Part shown: in pieces, positions 1 to 10,022 of the stretch
Numbering within the stretch: the stretch's first letter is position 1
How the letters are laid out: each line of letters begins with the position of its first letter
NCBI GenBank assembly: GCA_021396245.1
Contig: WNYE01000016.1
Span: forward strand, 1-64,000
Origin: Sporothrix humicola
Lineage: Eukaryota > Ascomycota > Sordariomycetes > Ophiostomatales > Ophiostomataceae
Direction: 5' to 3'
Length of the DNA: 64,000 nucleotides
Translations under genes and position numbers: made by a program
Notes under the pieces: generated by a model
Databases searched by the model: none
What the model was told of the DNA's origin: nothing
What the model saw: the letters and a program-made list of their open reading frames with translations, nothing else

Positions 1-75
<75 letters not shown>

Positions 76-78
76 AAC

Positions 79-113
<35 letters not shown>
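1..113. repeat. poly-A tract at the window edge
   Basis: Positions 1-74 are all A, then a short CAACC interruption, then A again to 113. It is much longer than any other homopolymer here. It may be a genuine low-complexity stretch or a contig-edge artefact; the sequence alone cannot decide. Confidence 0.9.
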
Positions 114-114
<1 letters not shown>

Positions 115-888
115 ATTGTATCAGAGTATGATTCACGATAGATTGGGAATAGAGCCTGCCTATCCCGCTGTGGCTTTGGCCAGTGCGTTGCCCTTTGCTC
201 CATTTAGTTTTTGACTTTTTTCCTCTTGATCCTTCGAGATGCTAGGGACCTTCATCCACAAAGAAAGCTGCAGTCGCAGAGAGTTGCCATTGTCTTGATG
301 TCCACAAAGACTAAGAAAGGTAAGGCTGGAGCTTGTCGCTTGTCTGGGCCGTGTCTGAGCCGGACCCGTCCCTGTCGTCTGGAACTAGAACTAAGACTGG
401 AACTGGGACAGGGCTGGGGTGCTGCTAAATTGGGCTTATTCTTCTGCCTAGCGACTAGACGACAGGGGAGCCACAGCACGACCCAAAGCCACCAAAAGCG
501 ACGATCTTGACAAATGGAGCCAAAATCTTGGTGTAAGCCAGACAAGGCCATGTTAACGCGGAAACGGGCCAATCATGTTCGTTCTACCACTTTGAACTTT
601 CACTTTCCTTCAATGTTGATACACTCCGGTCACAATGTCGACAAGGTTTGATATGTCGAGGACAATATGTTCAAGACAGATATAAACCGACGTTGATGTC
701 CTCGACGATTGTTTGATTTTTATTCTTCATCTCATCATCACTCAACACGATCAACAAGCAATACCATCTTCACACCGTCTTCTCTTCCATTTTATATCAT
801 CTTCGACATTTTTCACTCTCTGATATTTGCAACATCCTCCTCATTTTCTTATTCTTTTTTCTTCTTCTCCTTTTTTCTCTCCTTCACA
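114..888 (+). promoter_or_regulatory. upstream region of the RTA1-like gene
   Basis: No credible coding region is seen; the short ORFs at 211-572 overlap on opposite strands and match no family. A TATA-like TATAAA lies near 680, and the last 150 bases before the ATG are pyrimidine-rich (TTC/TCC runs), as is usual for fungal leaders. An inverted repeat is listed separately. Confidence 0.5.
655..706. promoter_or_regulatory. 10-bp perfect inverted repeat around a TATA-like box
   Basis: GTCGAGGACA at 655-664 is repeated as its exact reverse complement TGTCCTCGAC at 697-706. The 32-nt spacer contains TATAAA. It lies about 185 bp before the chosen start of the RTA1-like gene. It could be a regulator site pair or a hairpin in the leader; function is inferred only. 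Confidence 0.45.
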
Positions 889-2103
889 ATGCCTTCCTCG
901 CTCACCCCGTCTTCGACGGTTGCTTCGACCTCTCCGTCCTCCACATCCTCCTCCGAGAGCGCCTCCTGTACCACTGCCGTGCCCGGCAAGTACGGCTACG
1001 TTCCCCCGGATGCCTGCAACTCTCTCTACAACTTTAACCCTGCATTTGCGCCCGCCGTCGCCGTTGCCGTGCTCTTTGGTCTGTTAACGCTCGCCCACAC
1101 GATTCAGGCCTTCACCTTCAAGAAGCGCTATGCCTGGGTCATTATCATGGCCGGCATCTGGGAGACGCTCGCCTTCGCGCTGCACGCACTCGGCGCCCAC
1201 GACCAGCAGAACAGCGGCTACGCCACGGCCTACACAATTCTGTTCCTGCTCGCGCCGCTCTGGATCAACGGCTTCGTCTACATGACCTTTGCCCGCACCG
1301 TCTACTGCTATGAGCCCGACCATAAGGTCTGGAAGGTCAAGGCCATGGGCATGAGCAAGTACTTTGTGTGGGCCGACGTCGCCACGTTTATTGTGCAGGC
1401 CGTTGGCGGTGTCATGGCCGTGCCCACAGCCTCGGCCAGCACCGTCAAGACGGGCATCGACATTTACATGGCCGGTCTGGGCTGCCAGGAGTTCTTCATT
1501 CTCATCTTCATTGGCCTCATGATCGTCTTCCACCGCGACTGCCTGCGTATGGAGCGCGAGGGCTACATGACCCGCGAGCCCAGCGTCCTTCGCGGCTGGC
1601 GCGGCATGCTCTACACGCTTTATGTGATTTTGTTCCTCATCTCGTTCCGTCTCTTCTACCGCATTGCCGAGTTTGGCGGCGGCGTCAAGCCCTCCAACCC
1701 CATCCCCTTCCACGAGGTCTACGGCTACATGTTGGACGCCTTCCCCATGGGCCTTTGTCTGTTGATCCTGTCGCTGATGCACCCCGGCCGCCTCCTCACC
1801 GGCCCCAACGCTGACCTGCCCCGTGTCTCCCGCAAGGAGAAGAAGGCAGCCAAGGCCGCCAAGAAGGCTGCGCGCGCCGACGAAAAGGCCCAGCGCAAGG
1901 CCGACAAGAAGCAGCTGGGCACCGGCAAGGGCCACGTCGAGCTGCAGCAGATGATCCCCTACGATAGCGTCGACATGCACGACGACAACAGCAGCAGCGA
2001 GGGTGTCCACGCTCCCAGCCACAACGTCCAGGCTGGTGTCCACCAGACCTACCAGCCCTACCAGCCCTACGACAACTCCTACTCGCGCCAGTCGTACGTG
2101 TGA
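889..2103 (+). CDS. RTA1-like lipid-translocating exporter family membrane protein
   Basis: Intronless, 404 aa from the ATG at 889. An in-frame ATG at 709 would add 60 residues of Phe/Ser-rich leader translation and is less likely. The first 45 residues are Ser/Thr-rich, followed by a short Cys-containing segment (residues around ASCTTAVPGKYGYVPP) and about seven hydrophobic helices between residues 50 and 305, the RTA1 arrangement. The central part includes WADVATFIVQAVGG and a conserved-looking FRLFYRIAEF near the sixth helix. The C-terminal 95 residues are cytosolic-type: a Lys/Ala-rich block, then Gln/Tyr-rich tail. Family members (yeast Rta1, Rsb1) are linked to sphingoid-base export and resistance to toxic lipids or drugs at the plasma membrane. 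The substrate here is unknown. Family assignment is firm, transport role inferred. Confidence 0.9.
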   Translation: MPSSLTPSSTVASTSPSSTSSSESASCTTAVPGKYGYVPPDACNSLYNFNPAFAPAVAVAVLFGLLTLAHTIQAFTFKKRYAWVIIMAGIWETLAFALHALGAHDQQNSGYATAYTILFLLAPLWINGFVYMTFARTVYCYEPDHKVWKVKAMGMSKYFVWADVATFIVQAVGGVMAVPTASASTVKTGIDIYMAGLGCQEFFILIFIGLMIVFHRDCLRMEREGYMTREPSVLRGWRGMLYTLYVILFLISFRLFYRIAEFGGGVKPSNPIPFHEVYGYMLDAFPMGLCLLILSLMHPGRLLTGPNADLPRVSRKEKKAAKAAKKAARADEKAQRKADKKQLGTGKGHVELQQMIPYDSVDMHDDNSSSEGVHAPSHNVQAGVHQTYQPYQPYDNSYSRQSYV

Positions 2104-2579
2104 GGGGACAAACATACACAATATTGGTGAAGAGATATATGGCGGACAGTGTTAGACAACAGTTGGCTGCTTGGTTGCATTTTGGCGACGGATGATAGAC
2201 ATTATGGTGTACATAGATTGCTTTTTTTTTTTTTTTGGTCTAGCATGGCGGTGTTAGATTCTCTTGGAGTTTACTGGGATTGGTTGGCGTTATGGGTCTC
2301 TTGTTTGTTTTGCATTTGGAGCCCGGCGTTCATCTTTCTTTCTTTTATACATTTCGGTCAAATTAAAAATAATTCAAATAATTTTCAATGTCCTTTTTTA
2401 TAACTTGTTTGGTCTTGAAATGATTGTAGGTGTCTAACTTTGAATTTGAATTTGAACTTCCACTAGAGTGGTGACATAAACTAAATACACTAACACGCTC
2501 CCAGACCCAACATACTCCTATCAATGCTACAGCAAAACAACCAACATCATCATCAGAATAATCAATCAGTAACAGGCGC
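2104..2579. other. convergent 3' region
   Basis: Lies between the ends of the RTA1-like gene (+) and the alcohol dehydrogenase gene (-). It holds a T16 run near 2221 and AT-rich sequence with likely polyadenylation signals for both transcripts (AATAATTC-rich block 2365-2400). No gene seen. Confidence 0.6.
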
Positions 2580-3728
2580 CTAGTTAGTCGGCACAAGAAC
2601 ACCGCGGTAGGTCATCTTGCCGTCCTCCAGCTTGCCAATCGCCTCGCTGATGCCCGTCTCCGTCATCGGGAACGACTCCACAATCGGCTTAACGCCCTGC
2701 AGCGCCGCAAACTTGAGCATCTCGCGGTGGATCACGCGCGTCGCCACCAGCGAGCCCTGGATCGTGATGCCCATGGAGATCAGCGGCAGGTACGGGATCA
2801 CCAGGTCGCCCTGTGACACCGACAACGGGTAGATCTGCGACCGCATGCTCATCATCGGCAGCAGCGTCTCCCACTTGGGCTGCACCGACGACGTCACCAG
2901 CAGCCGGTCAATCGTCCACCCTTCGCCGTCGTCGCCCAGCGTCTGGCCCTCGTTGGTGGCCACAAACTTGTGCGCGCCGAGCTCGAGGGCCTGGGCGCGC
3001 TTCGACGATGAACCCGACAGCACCACAACACGGCAGCCCATCTTGGCGGCAAACTGGATGGCCAGGTGGCCGAGACCGCCGACGCCCAGGACGCCGACAG
3101 TGATGCCGGGCGACAGGCCCTGGAGAGCGGCAAAGACCGTGGCGCCGCCGCACTGGAGCGGGGCAGCGGCCTCGTCGCTCAGACCCTCGGGCAGTTTGTG
3201 CAAGAACGCCTCGCGCCAGACGGCGTGCGACGCAAAGCTGCCCTGGTCAAAGTTGGCATACCCGTACATAGCACGCTGCGCACAGAACGTCTCGTGGCCG
3301 CTCAGGCACTCCTGGCACTGGCCGCAGGCGTCCACCTGATAGCCCCAGCCGACACGGTCGCCCTTGGCCAGATTCTTGACATCCGGGCCGACGGCCTCGA
3401 CAACGCCAGCGCCTTCGTGGCCCAGGACCATGTCCTGTTCTTTCTGTGAGGGTTGTTAGTGGATACTCGGCAGATGGTGGATGGGTGTTAGTTGTTAAGG
3501 TGCTGAGGTAAAAAACGCACGTAGTGGAGATCTGCACGGAGTTTTTGTTAGCGAACCCACTCATATTGATAAAAATTCATCCATCTTCAGATATCACTCA
3601 CCAGTGCCGCACAGACCGGACACCGTGACACGTAGCAGGACTTGGTCGCCCTTGAGCTCGTCCGGCTTGGTCGTCGTGCTCTTCTTGACGCCCTCCTTGG
3701 AGCCCTTGTAAACAGTGAAAGAAGGCAT
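2580..3728 (-). CDS. zinc-dependent alcohol dehydrogenase (MDR superfamily, CAD/ADH type), three exons
   Basis: Oxidoreductase that interconverts alcohols and aldehydes with NAD(P)H; cytosolic since no signal is seen. Exons on the minus strand: 3728-3602, 3531-3521 (only 11 nt) and 3443-2580, giving 333 aa. The junctions rebuild the family signature LCGTDLHY followed by GHEGAGVVEAVG. Catalytic zinc ligands are Cys40 and His55/Glu56, with the downstream Cys in LQCGGATVF. The four structural-zinc cysteines lie in ACGQCQECLSGHETFC. The Rossmann motif GVGGLG is in GVLGVGGLGHLAIQFA. The length is slightly short of the usual 345-355. Donors are GTGAGT and GTGCGT, acceptors TGCAG and CACAG. It is divergent from the Zn(2)Cys(6) regulator gene. 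Substrate specificity cannot be read. Confidence in family and exon structure is high. Confidence 0.9.
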
Positions 3729-4887
3729 GATGGTGGATGATGTGTTTGAGTAGAAGTTGTGAGTAAATGTGGGTGAAGGTAAAGAATGTTGGAGTAAAGA
3801 GTGTTGGAGAGTGTAGAGATGATTGTTTGATTGTTTGATCGTTGTTCTGATATCGATATCATAATTCTACTTCTCAAGAGCAGGCTCGACGATGTCTTTT
3901 ATATCTTTCTGGATGCCATCTTGATCCATCTTTTTGAATCCCTTCTTCTTCTACGTCATGGATCTGAATAATAGAACCCAAACAACAAAAAAGCCTCCAT
4001 GCCTCGGCCGACCCATCCCAACTGGGCACGTTCATGCGTTGACGTAGCCTTCCTCTTTGTTTTTCTCCTTTCTCCAGTATCAAATTTTCTCGATCCTAGA
4101 CTTTTTCCATCTAGATCCATGCTTGATCTCGGAGTTGCGCCTGTTTCTGCATGGCAATGACACCAATAGCGCCCTGCAAGTGGGTCAATTTCGCACTTAC
4201 ACTCGGTATAAGTCGATGTTTTTATTGAGAGATTACGAAAGCAAAGGCTCTCCTGAAACAACTCCGAGATAGAAAAGTGGAAACTTGTCAAATGAAGAGT
4301 CCGGAACAGCTCCGACCAACATGAAAATATTATGGGCAAAGGCTCTTGGAGTTGCTCCGACTCCTGCAAAGAATCCTTCAGCGCCAGCCATGCCAATAGC
4401 TTTGATTTATATCCAATGGGAGACTCTCCCATTTCTTTAACTGGGTCCGGAGCGCTCCTTCCTTTGAGAGATGACCAAGCATCGCAACATTTCCTGCTTC
4501 CCAAAGACAAATTACCAGTCCGTCGGTCAAATTTGTTGGCCGTCATAGACCTCAGAGTTGAAAACGGATTACTTTGCAATGCCTGGGAATAATGAGCACC
4601 CGGCAGGATTTTCTGCAACGCCAAATTGAAGCCTTTGGCAACGAAGAAACAACGGTTGACAGTACCCGGAGTTACTCCGGTAAATCCGCGAGATGGCACA
4701 AATATCGTCACGTGATAGCAAACAAATCTCACTGATTGGTCATCATTCTGCCAGACAAGGCTTCGCACCCCACTCAACAACATCTGCTTCTGACCTTGAA
4801 CAAGCAAGAAGGCAACCCGGAGTTTTGAGAAGAGCAGCCACGGCCAGAGTAGCCGAGCCGCGTCTTCTCCTTGTCTACCTACTGCCA
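3729..4887. promoter_or_regulatory. divergent promoter between alcohol dehydrogenase (-) and regulator (+)
   Basis: 1.16 kb without a credible gene. A 316-codon antisense frame (3956-4906) exists but has no recognisable domain and poor codon choice. The region is dense in CGGAG/CTCCG elements, listed separately. Confidence 0.6.
4128..4680. promoter_or_regulatory. cluster of CGG/CCG palindromes upstream of the Zn(2)Cys(6) regulator
   Basis: Six elements: CTCGGAGT (4128-4135), ACTCCGAG (4261-4268), GTCCGGAACAGCTCCGAC (4299-4316), GGAGTTGCTCCGA (4348-4360), TCCGGAGCGCTCC (4446-4458) and the near-perfect 15-mer CCGGAGTTACTCCGG (4666-4680). A CCAATGGGAGA lies at 4413-4423. Zn(2)Cys(6) factors generally bind paired CGG triplets, so these are plausible sites, perhaps for self-regulation. 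The factor is not proven. Confidence 0.5.
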
Positions 4888-7569
4888 ATGGACCCATCTT
4901 CACCATCTTCCTCTCACCCTCCAGGCCCCGGTCAATCTGGCCAACCTGGTCCTTCAGGAGCTTCCGTCACGTCTGGCCCTTCGGAAACCTCCAGCCAAGG
5001 GCCGCCCGCTAAACGGGTCAAGCGGCGCCAAGTGTCGCGGGCCTGCGACTGGTGCCGGCAACATCGCGTCAAGTGCGACACCAGCGTACCGTGCACCAAC
5101 TGCAAGACACGCGGAGAGCACTGCAGCAATGAGGACCTACAATCGGCCACGTCGCTGCCGGATGCCCAGAAACAGATTGAATGTTTGAGGCGGCAGGTCG
5201 CCCAGCTGGAGCAGGAGCTGAATGCAACACGGCTGGCCCACAGACATGCTGAGCGGATAGCACCGACGACGGCTGTCACATCTGCCCAGTCGCCGTTTTC
5301 AGATGCCCCGGAATCGTCTGTGGCCACACCAGCCGGGACTGCCATTTTGTCTCTAGGGGCACCACCACCTTCAAATACATCTGCTCTGCCAGCACCGGCA
5401 CCGCCACAACAATCACAACCGCCACCGGCCATTCTACCATGGGACATCGCCCAAGTGGACACGGGCACGGGCATTGCCCATCCATTCTGGGGCGGCGTGC
5501 ATGTCAGCACCGCCAGATCGCCGCACAAGACGTGGTATGGCCCGTCGTCGCTCTTTTATTTCATCAGCCGAGTGGCTACGTCGCTGGACAACTCAATGCG
5601 ATTTGAGAACCCAGATGGGCACAGCGGGAACCAGATCAATGGCAGCAACAGAGAGAGCATCGACAACATGCTGGACGTCAACGCTGCCGGAATGCTCGTT
5701 GACGGTCAAACACCATCGTCGTCATCATCAACATCTAAAAATAAACCAGTCCACGCCCAGAGGCTAGCACAGGCCCAGATCCACGACAGCACATCGCGAC
5801 TGAGCGTCAGCATACAAGATCCTCTGGCCGGTGCCCGCTTTTTGACACTCACCCAAGAAGAGTACTTCCTCGATCTCTACTGGCAGTCCTACCACACTGC
5901 CCTCTTCCCCATCCTGGACGAGGCAGACTTCCGACAGCACTATCGGTCGCTGTGGGCAAAGTCTGGGCAGGACCGCGCACCGTCTGCTCTTGTAGATATT
6001 GTCATGGCTCTGTGCTTGCAGTTTGGAGTGTCGACCATGGCACCGGGCATGCGGCAAAAGCTGATTGTGGACAACGACGACACCACGATTGCCGGCCGCT
6101 GGTACTACCGCCGATGCCAGGCACTGCTTGAGTACGAGCTCGAAAGCCCATCTCTCACAACCATGCAGTGCCATATCCTGTGTGGTGTCTACCTATGCAA
6201 TGGAACATTTCAAAACATGAGCGACAGCGCATGTGCACTGGCCGTGCGAGCCGGATGCATGCTCGGGATGCACTTGGCACCGCCAAACGATATGCCACTC
6301 CGTCAACGCGAGTTGCGTCTCAGAATATGGTGGGCGCTATACGTGCTCGACAGCAAGATTGGCATGAAGCTGGGACGTCCGTTTTTGGTCCATTTGGCCG
6401 GCGCCACGACACCGCCGCCGCTTAACGATAGCGTCTCAGTTGCTTCTGTGTCGGGCTCCAACTTTGCACCGCTCGGCGACAATCGCAGCTGGCTCACATT
6501 CCATCTCTATCACAGCGCCCTCTTCCAGGTGGCACGGCGTGCTCATGTCGCTTTCTACAGCGGCAGCCAGACACCCATTCCCGTGTGTCCTGGCCAGACT
6601 CTCTGGGACCACCCGCAGTCACTTGAAGTGCACGCGCGACTGGCACAAACACACGGCGAGGCATTTACGCAGTGGGCCAACAGTATTCCCCGTTCCCTCA
6701 TAACATCCCGTGTTGGAGGTGGTGCCGGCGGTGACGGCCGGCCCTTTGCCACGGACGGTTCGCCCCTCGACATTGAACCTTTTGCACCTGTCTGGGTCCA
6801 GCGACAAAGACTTCTGCTGGAACTCATGTACCACAACCTGTGCATCAACCTGTATCGCCCGCTCATTTCTTTTGAGCCTTCGGCATTCTCCATTACGCCC
6901 GCCCGCCAGTGCGCAGCCAACTGCGCCCACCACGCCATCACCCTCACCCAGATCGTCCACCAAGTGCTGTCGTCCACCACGCTCTTGTCGGGCTGGCACG
7001 AGGTTTTTCAGTGGCAGTGGAACGCCGCCATGACTTTGGTCGGCTTTCTGCTGGCCACCCAGATGCAGCTCCAGGGAAGCAACCACCGCTCGCGCGACGC
7101 CTGCGAGGTCCAAATTGTGCGCGAGTCGCGGTCTGCCGTCGGCCTCGCCATGGCCGTCTTTGACATTTTTGGGCAGAACTTTGCCGTCGCGAGCAGTGCC
7201 GCCTCTGTGATCCGCACGCTGTGCGACAAGGTGGACTACCTGATGCAGCAAAGCACCAATGCAAGGCGGCAGCAGCAACAGCAGCAGCAGCAGTCGCGGA
7301 CACAGACGCAGACACAGACTGACAGTCAAGTTCAAACTCAGGCACCTGTCCAGAGCCAGCCGTCTCTAGGAACAAACGGGACGGGTCTGCCACCTATTAA
7401 TGGCGCTATTGATCCCAACACTGGCGTCGACAAGCAACTCGACTTGTCATATGCTGGCCTGGACGCATCCGCCTTGCAAGACACAATGCTCATGGCCTTT
7501 GACGTGGACCAGTGGCTGGACTTGAATGCCCTCTGGCCCGACTCGGAGGGAGTCCTGTTTTCTGTGTAA
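4888..7569 (+). CDS. Zn(2)Cys(6) transcription factor with fungal-specific (MHR) domain
   Basis: Intronless, 893 aa from ATG 4888. The open frame extends 65 codons upstream to 4693, but that part is promoter-like. The binuclear zinc cluster is Cys53-Cys80 with spacing C-x2-C-x6-C-x5-C-x2-C-x6-C (CDWC, then CDTSVPCTNC, then C). It is preceded by a basic RVKRRQVSRA stretch and followed by a heptad-like linker/coiled coil (residues about 95-120, QIECLRRQVAQLEQEL). A Pro/Ser-rich linker follows. The middle-homology domain spans about residues 320-650 (DLYWQSYHTALFPILDEADF; LRIWWALYVLDSKIGMKLGRP). The C-terminus has eight consecutive Gln (795-802), a QTQTQT run, and an acidic/hydrophobic end resembling an activation domain. 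It acts in the nucleus; the targets are unknown. Its own promoter carries CGG palindromes. Confidence 0.92.
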   Translation: MDPSSPSSSHPPGPGQSGQPGPSGASVTSGPSETSSQGPPAKRVKRRQVSRACDWCRQHRVKCDTSVPCTNCKTRGEHCSNEDLQSATSLPDAQKQIECLRRQVAQLEQELNATRLAHRHAERIAPTTAVTSAQSPFSDAPESSVATPAGTAILSLGAPPPSNTSALPAPAPPQQSQPPPAILPWDIAQVDTGTGIAHPFWGGVHVSTARSPHKTWYGPSSLFYFISRVATSLDNSMRFENPDGHSGNQINGSNRESIDNMLDVNAAGMLVDGQTPSSSSSTSKNKPVHAQRLAQAQIHDSTSRLSVSIQDPLAGARFLTLTQEEYFLDLYWQSYHTALFPILDEADFRQHYRSLWAKSGQDRAPSALVDIVMALCLQFGVSTMAPGMRQKLIVDNDDTTIAGRWYYRRCQALLEYELESPSLTTMQCHILCGVYLCNGTFQNMSDSACALAVRAGCMLGMHLAPPNDMPLRQRELRLRIWWALYVLDSKIGMKLGRPFLVHLAGATTPPPLNDSVSVASVSGSNFAPLGDNRSWLTFHLYHSALFQVARRAHVAFYSGSQTPIPVCPGQTLWDHPQSLEVHARLAQTHGEAFTQWANSIPRSLITSRVGGGAGGDGRPFATDGSPLDIEPFAPVWVQRQRLLLELMYHNLCINLYRPLISFEPSAFSITPARQCAANCAHHAITLTQIVHQVLSSTTLLSGWHEVFQWQWNAAMTLVGFLLATQMQLQGSNHRSRDACEVQIVRESRSAVGLAMAVFDIFGQNFAVASSAASVIRTLCDKVDYLMQQSTNARRQQQQQQQQSRTQTQTQTDSQVQTQAPVQSQPSLGTNGTGLPPINGAIDPNTGVDKQLDLSYAGLDASALQDTMLMAFDVDQWLDLNALWPDSEGVLFSV
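7270..7293 (+). repeat. CAG/CAA trinucleotide run (polyglutamine)
   Basis: Eight glutamine codons, seven CAG and one CAA, in frame inside the C-terminal part of the Zn(2)Cys(6) factor. Likely length-variable between strains. Confidence 0.9.
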
Positions 7570-7698
7570 GACAGAAGGGACACGGAACAGACTGGCATTT
7601 CATGTCAAGTTTTGATTTTGATTTTCATACATATTTTAGCGTACACGCGTTCACTCATGATAATAATGACATTTGATTTTCTTGTGGTCCCTTTGTTC

Positions 7699-9251
7699 TT
7701 ACACCTTCCACCATAATTTCTTCCACACAATCCTGCTCTCGTCGCCTTTGCTCCAGTATCCACGGCCACCGCTGTTCCATATTTTGGACCTGGCCTCAAA
7801 CGACTGCTCCATTTCGGCGCCCGCCGTGTAGCCTTCCAGCCGGTCCAGCGGCGCCCGCGGCTGGTGATCGTCTTCGAGGTAGGCATTTACGAGCTCGTAC
7901 AGGTCAACGCGGTCCGCGTCCCAGAACACATACGCCTGTGCACGGAACCCGCCCATCAGATACGCCATGAGCGCCCAGTGCTCCGACTCGTAGCGGTTGG
8001 CGGCCAACCACGTGGCAAAGGGCCCGTCGTCTTCGTCAAACCACGGCTCAGACGGCTGGAACAGGTCCACGAGGACTTCTTCGCTGCAGTCTTTGAGGGC
8101 CGTCTGGTTGACGTCGTCGGCCAGGCCCAGGAACGACTTGTAGCTATAGAGCATCTTGGTAAAGTCGACGCTCTGGCCCTGTTCAAAGGTCGCGTGGAGC
8201 ATCGCGTGGATGTCGTCGTAGGCTGTCTGCTGGAAGAGTGTGTGCAGAAAAGCGAGGCCCTTTGAGAGCTGTGCAGTTAGTACAGCACACATCAAGAGAG
8301 AGAAAAAAAGAAAAAAGAAAACATTTTCTTCTCCCCGTCGCAACTTACCCACATCTGCCTCCTAAAGTTGCCAAAGCCCACCTTTAGGTAATTGACTCGG
8401 TACTCGCCAAAGGTAACGTCGTGCGCCATGACCTCTCGCGTTTTGTGTGCGAATCGGACCTCCAGGAAATCTTGCGCACACAGCATCTGCTCAATCTCCC
8501 AGATGGGCATCCTGCTGAAAAACGGCACGCGGTCTTCTTCGTTGGGGCTGGCATCCAAGTCGTGCCGGTAGAGCCGGTAGCAGAGCTCGAGCCGGTAATA
8601 CGCGCGGCAGAACCGAATGTGCTCGGCCGTCGACAAGGACAGGCTCGACCGCTCCACGGCCACCTTGCATTCGCGCAAGCCGGGCCCGCCGTACCACAGC
8701 TTGAGCTCGTCCCATGCGTTTGCGGCGAATTCAGATGCAAAATGGAGGATGATCTCGTGCATTCGGTGAGCATGCCATAGCAGGTGCAGCGGTGCTGTCG
8801 ACAGTCGAGCCTCCAGTGTTGATGGAGAGTTTGGCAGATGTTCTGTCTGTAACCGTTCCCTGAATTTGCTCTTTTGTTTTGTCCGCAGCCCTGGATCCAT
8901 CGCTGTATCTGACTTTGCATCTGTTTCCGTTTCTGACTCGGACTCTGACTCCGTGTCCGTTTCGTATTGCGGCTTCATCCGGAGGTCCTTGTCCATGTCG
9001 TCCAGTAGCAACTGGATCGCCGACAAGTCTTTGCGGTCAATCCGTAACGCCTCCAACACGCCAATCGCATACGGAAGCAGGGCCGGCCCAAACTGTCTTC
9101 GCATGACATCCGCTGCCACGCGCGGGTTCTCCAGAAAACTGGTCCGCAAGTGTCGGCAAGTCTGCAGCGCCGACGACAGATCCTGCAGACTTTCCAGGTA
9201 CCGGAATACCTCGTTGATAATTTCGACCGGCAACGTCTGAAATCCCGCCAT
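7699..9251 (-). CDS. F-box domain protein, two exons
   Basis: Likely substrate-recognition subunit of an SCF ubiquitin ligase. Exons 9251-8349 and 8268-7699, 490 aa. The donor is GTAAGT right after a TGG codon; the acceptor TGCACAG follows a textbook TACTAAC branch site, so the phase is 0/0. The F-box is at the extreme N-terminus (residues 5-45: LPVEIINEVFRYLESL, then LQTCRHLRTSF). An ATG four codons upstream (9263) is possible, but 9251 has the better context (CAACATGG). Residues around 100-120 form an acidic Glu/Ser/Thr repeat. The rest is helical-looking, with no WD40 or LRR repeats seen, so the target is unknown. Tail-to-tail with the Zn(2)Cys(6) gene (129 bp apart). Confidence 0.85.
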
Positions 9252-10022
9252 GTTGACTGTCAAGCGACAAAGTTGTTATGTCGTTTGTTCTACGTCTAAG
9301 ACAGGGTGATTGTGTAAGTTGTGCAAGTTGTATGCCTACAGACCCCGCAGGATGCTGACGAGCCCCGCTATCTGGCCAAGAAGTATTTCGAGATTCCAAG
9401 ATACGAATTACGATGAGTTATGGTGCCAGCAAATCACGGGTCCTTGAAAACACAAGTGAAAGCCGTGATGTCACAAATATTTTGCCAAAACAAATTTGAA
9501 AGCCATCCACGAAACAAAACTACCTTACTAATTCGTGCGAGTTCATGCGAAGGAAGCCATGATGCTGTAATTCGGAGTTGGGGGTGAACTCCGGGCGGAC
9601 GACGTCTTGTAAGTGGGTCTGGCCAATGGGAGAGCCACCACCCACTAACGACCCAGTTTAATCTACACTCCGGAGCGACTCCGTGTCTGTAAGCCATACA
9701 GAGGACTTTCTGAGTTGGCATCATCACAGTGCAACACTGGGACAACTCCGAGCCGCATCTTGCAAGTAGGATCATGAGGATTGTTCATGATTTCTGCAGG
9801 TTCTTCATATGAATGGAAAGGAAAGAAAATGTCCATAAATAAGGCCTGTCATCCCCAGGTTTCTCAAGTTGGGCTTTCCCATCGCATCATCACAACATCA
9901 CCACTTTCAATCACACATTCACCCTCGACATCTCACATAACATCTCACTTTCTTACACTAAGTCCACCTCAGTCGACTTGCATCTCCACACACCAATCGC
10001 ACCCCACACAATCACAACCACA
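9252..10022. promoter_or_regulatory. divergent promoter between F-box (-) and HSP31-like (+) genes
   Basis: No coding potential. The last 150 bases before the HSP31-like ATG are CA/TC-rich leader. Carries the CGG-palindrome module listed separately. Confidence 0.6.
9573..9752. promoter_or_regulatory. second CCAAT + CGG-palindrome module
   Basis: CGGAGTT at 9573-9579 and AACTCCG at 9587-9593 are perfect inverted arms with a 7-nt spacer. CCAATGGGAGA at 9623-9633 is identical to 4413-4423. ACTCCGGAGCGACTCCG at 9667-9683 closely matches 4446-4458, and ACTCCGAG at 9745-9752 matches 4261-4268. Same element types and the same CCAAT-then-palindrome order as upstream of the regulator gene. Confidence 0.5.

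Noticed and set aside
1084..2121. 345-codon minus-strand frame
   Set aside because: Antisense shadow of the RTA1-like gene; Val/Ala/Gly/His-rich composition typical of such shadows.
3956..4906. 316-codon minus-strand frame in the regulator promoter
   Set aside because: No recognisable domain, poor codon preference, and it covers the CGG-element cluster.
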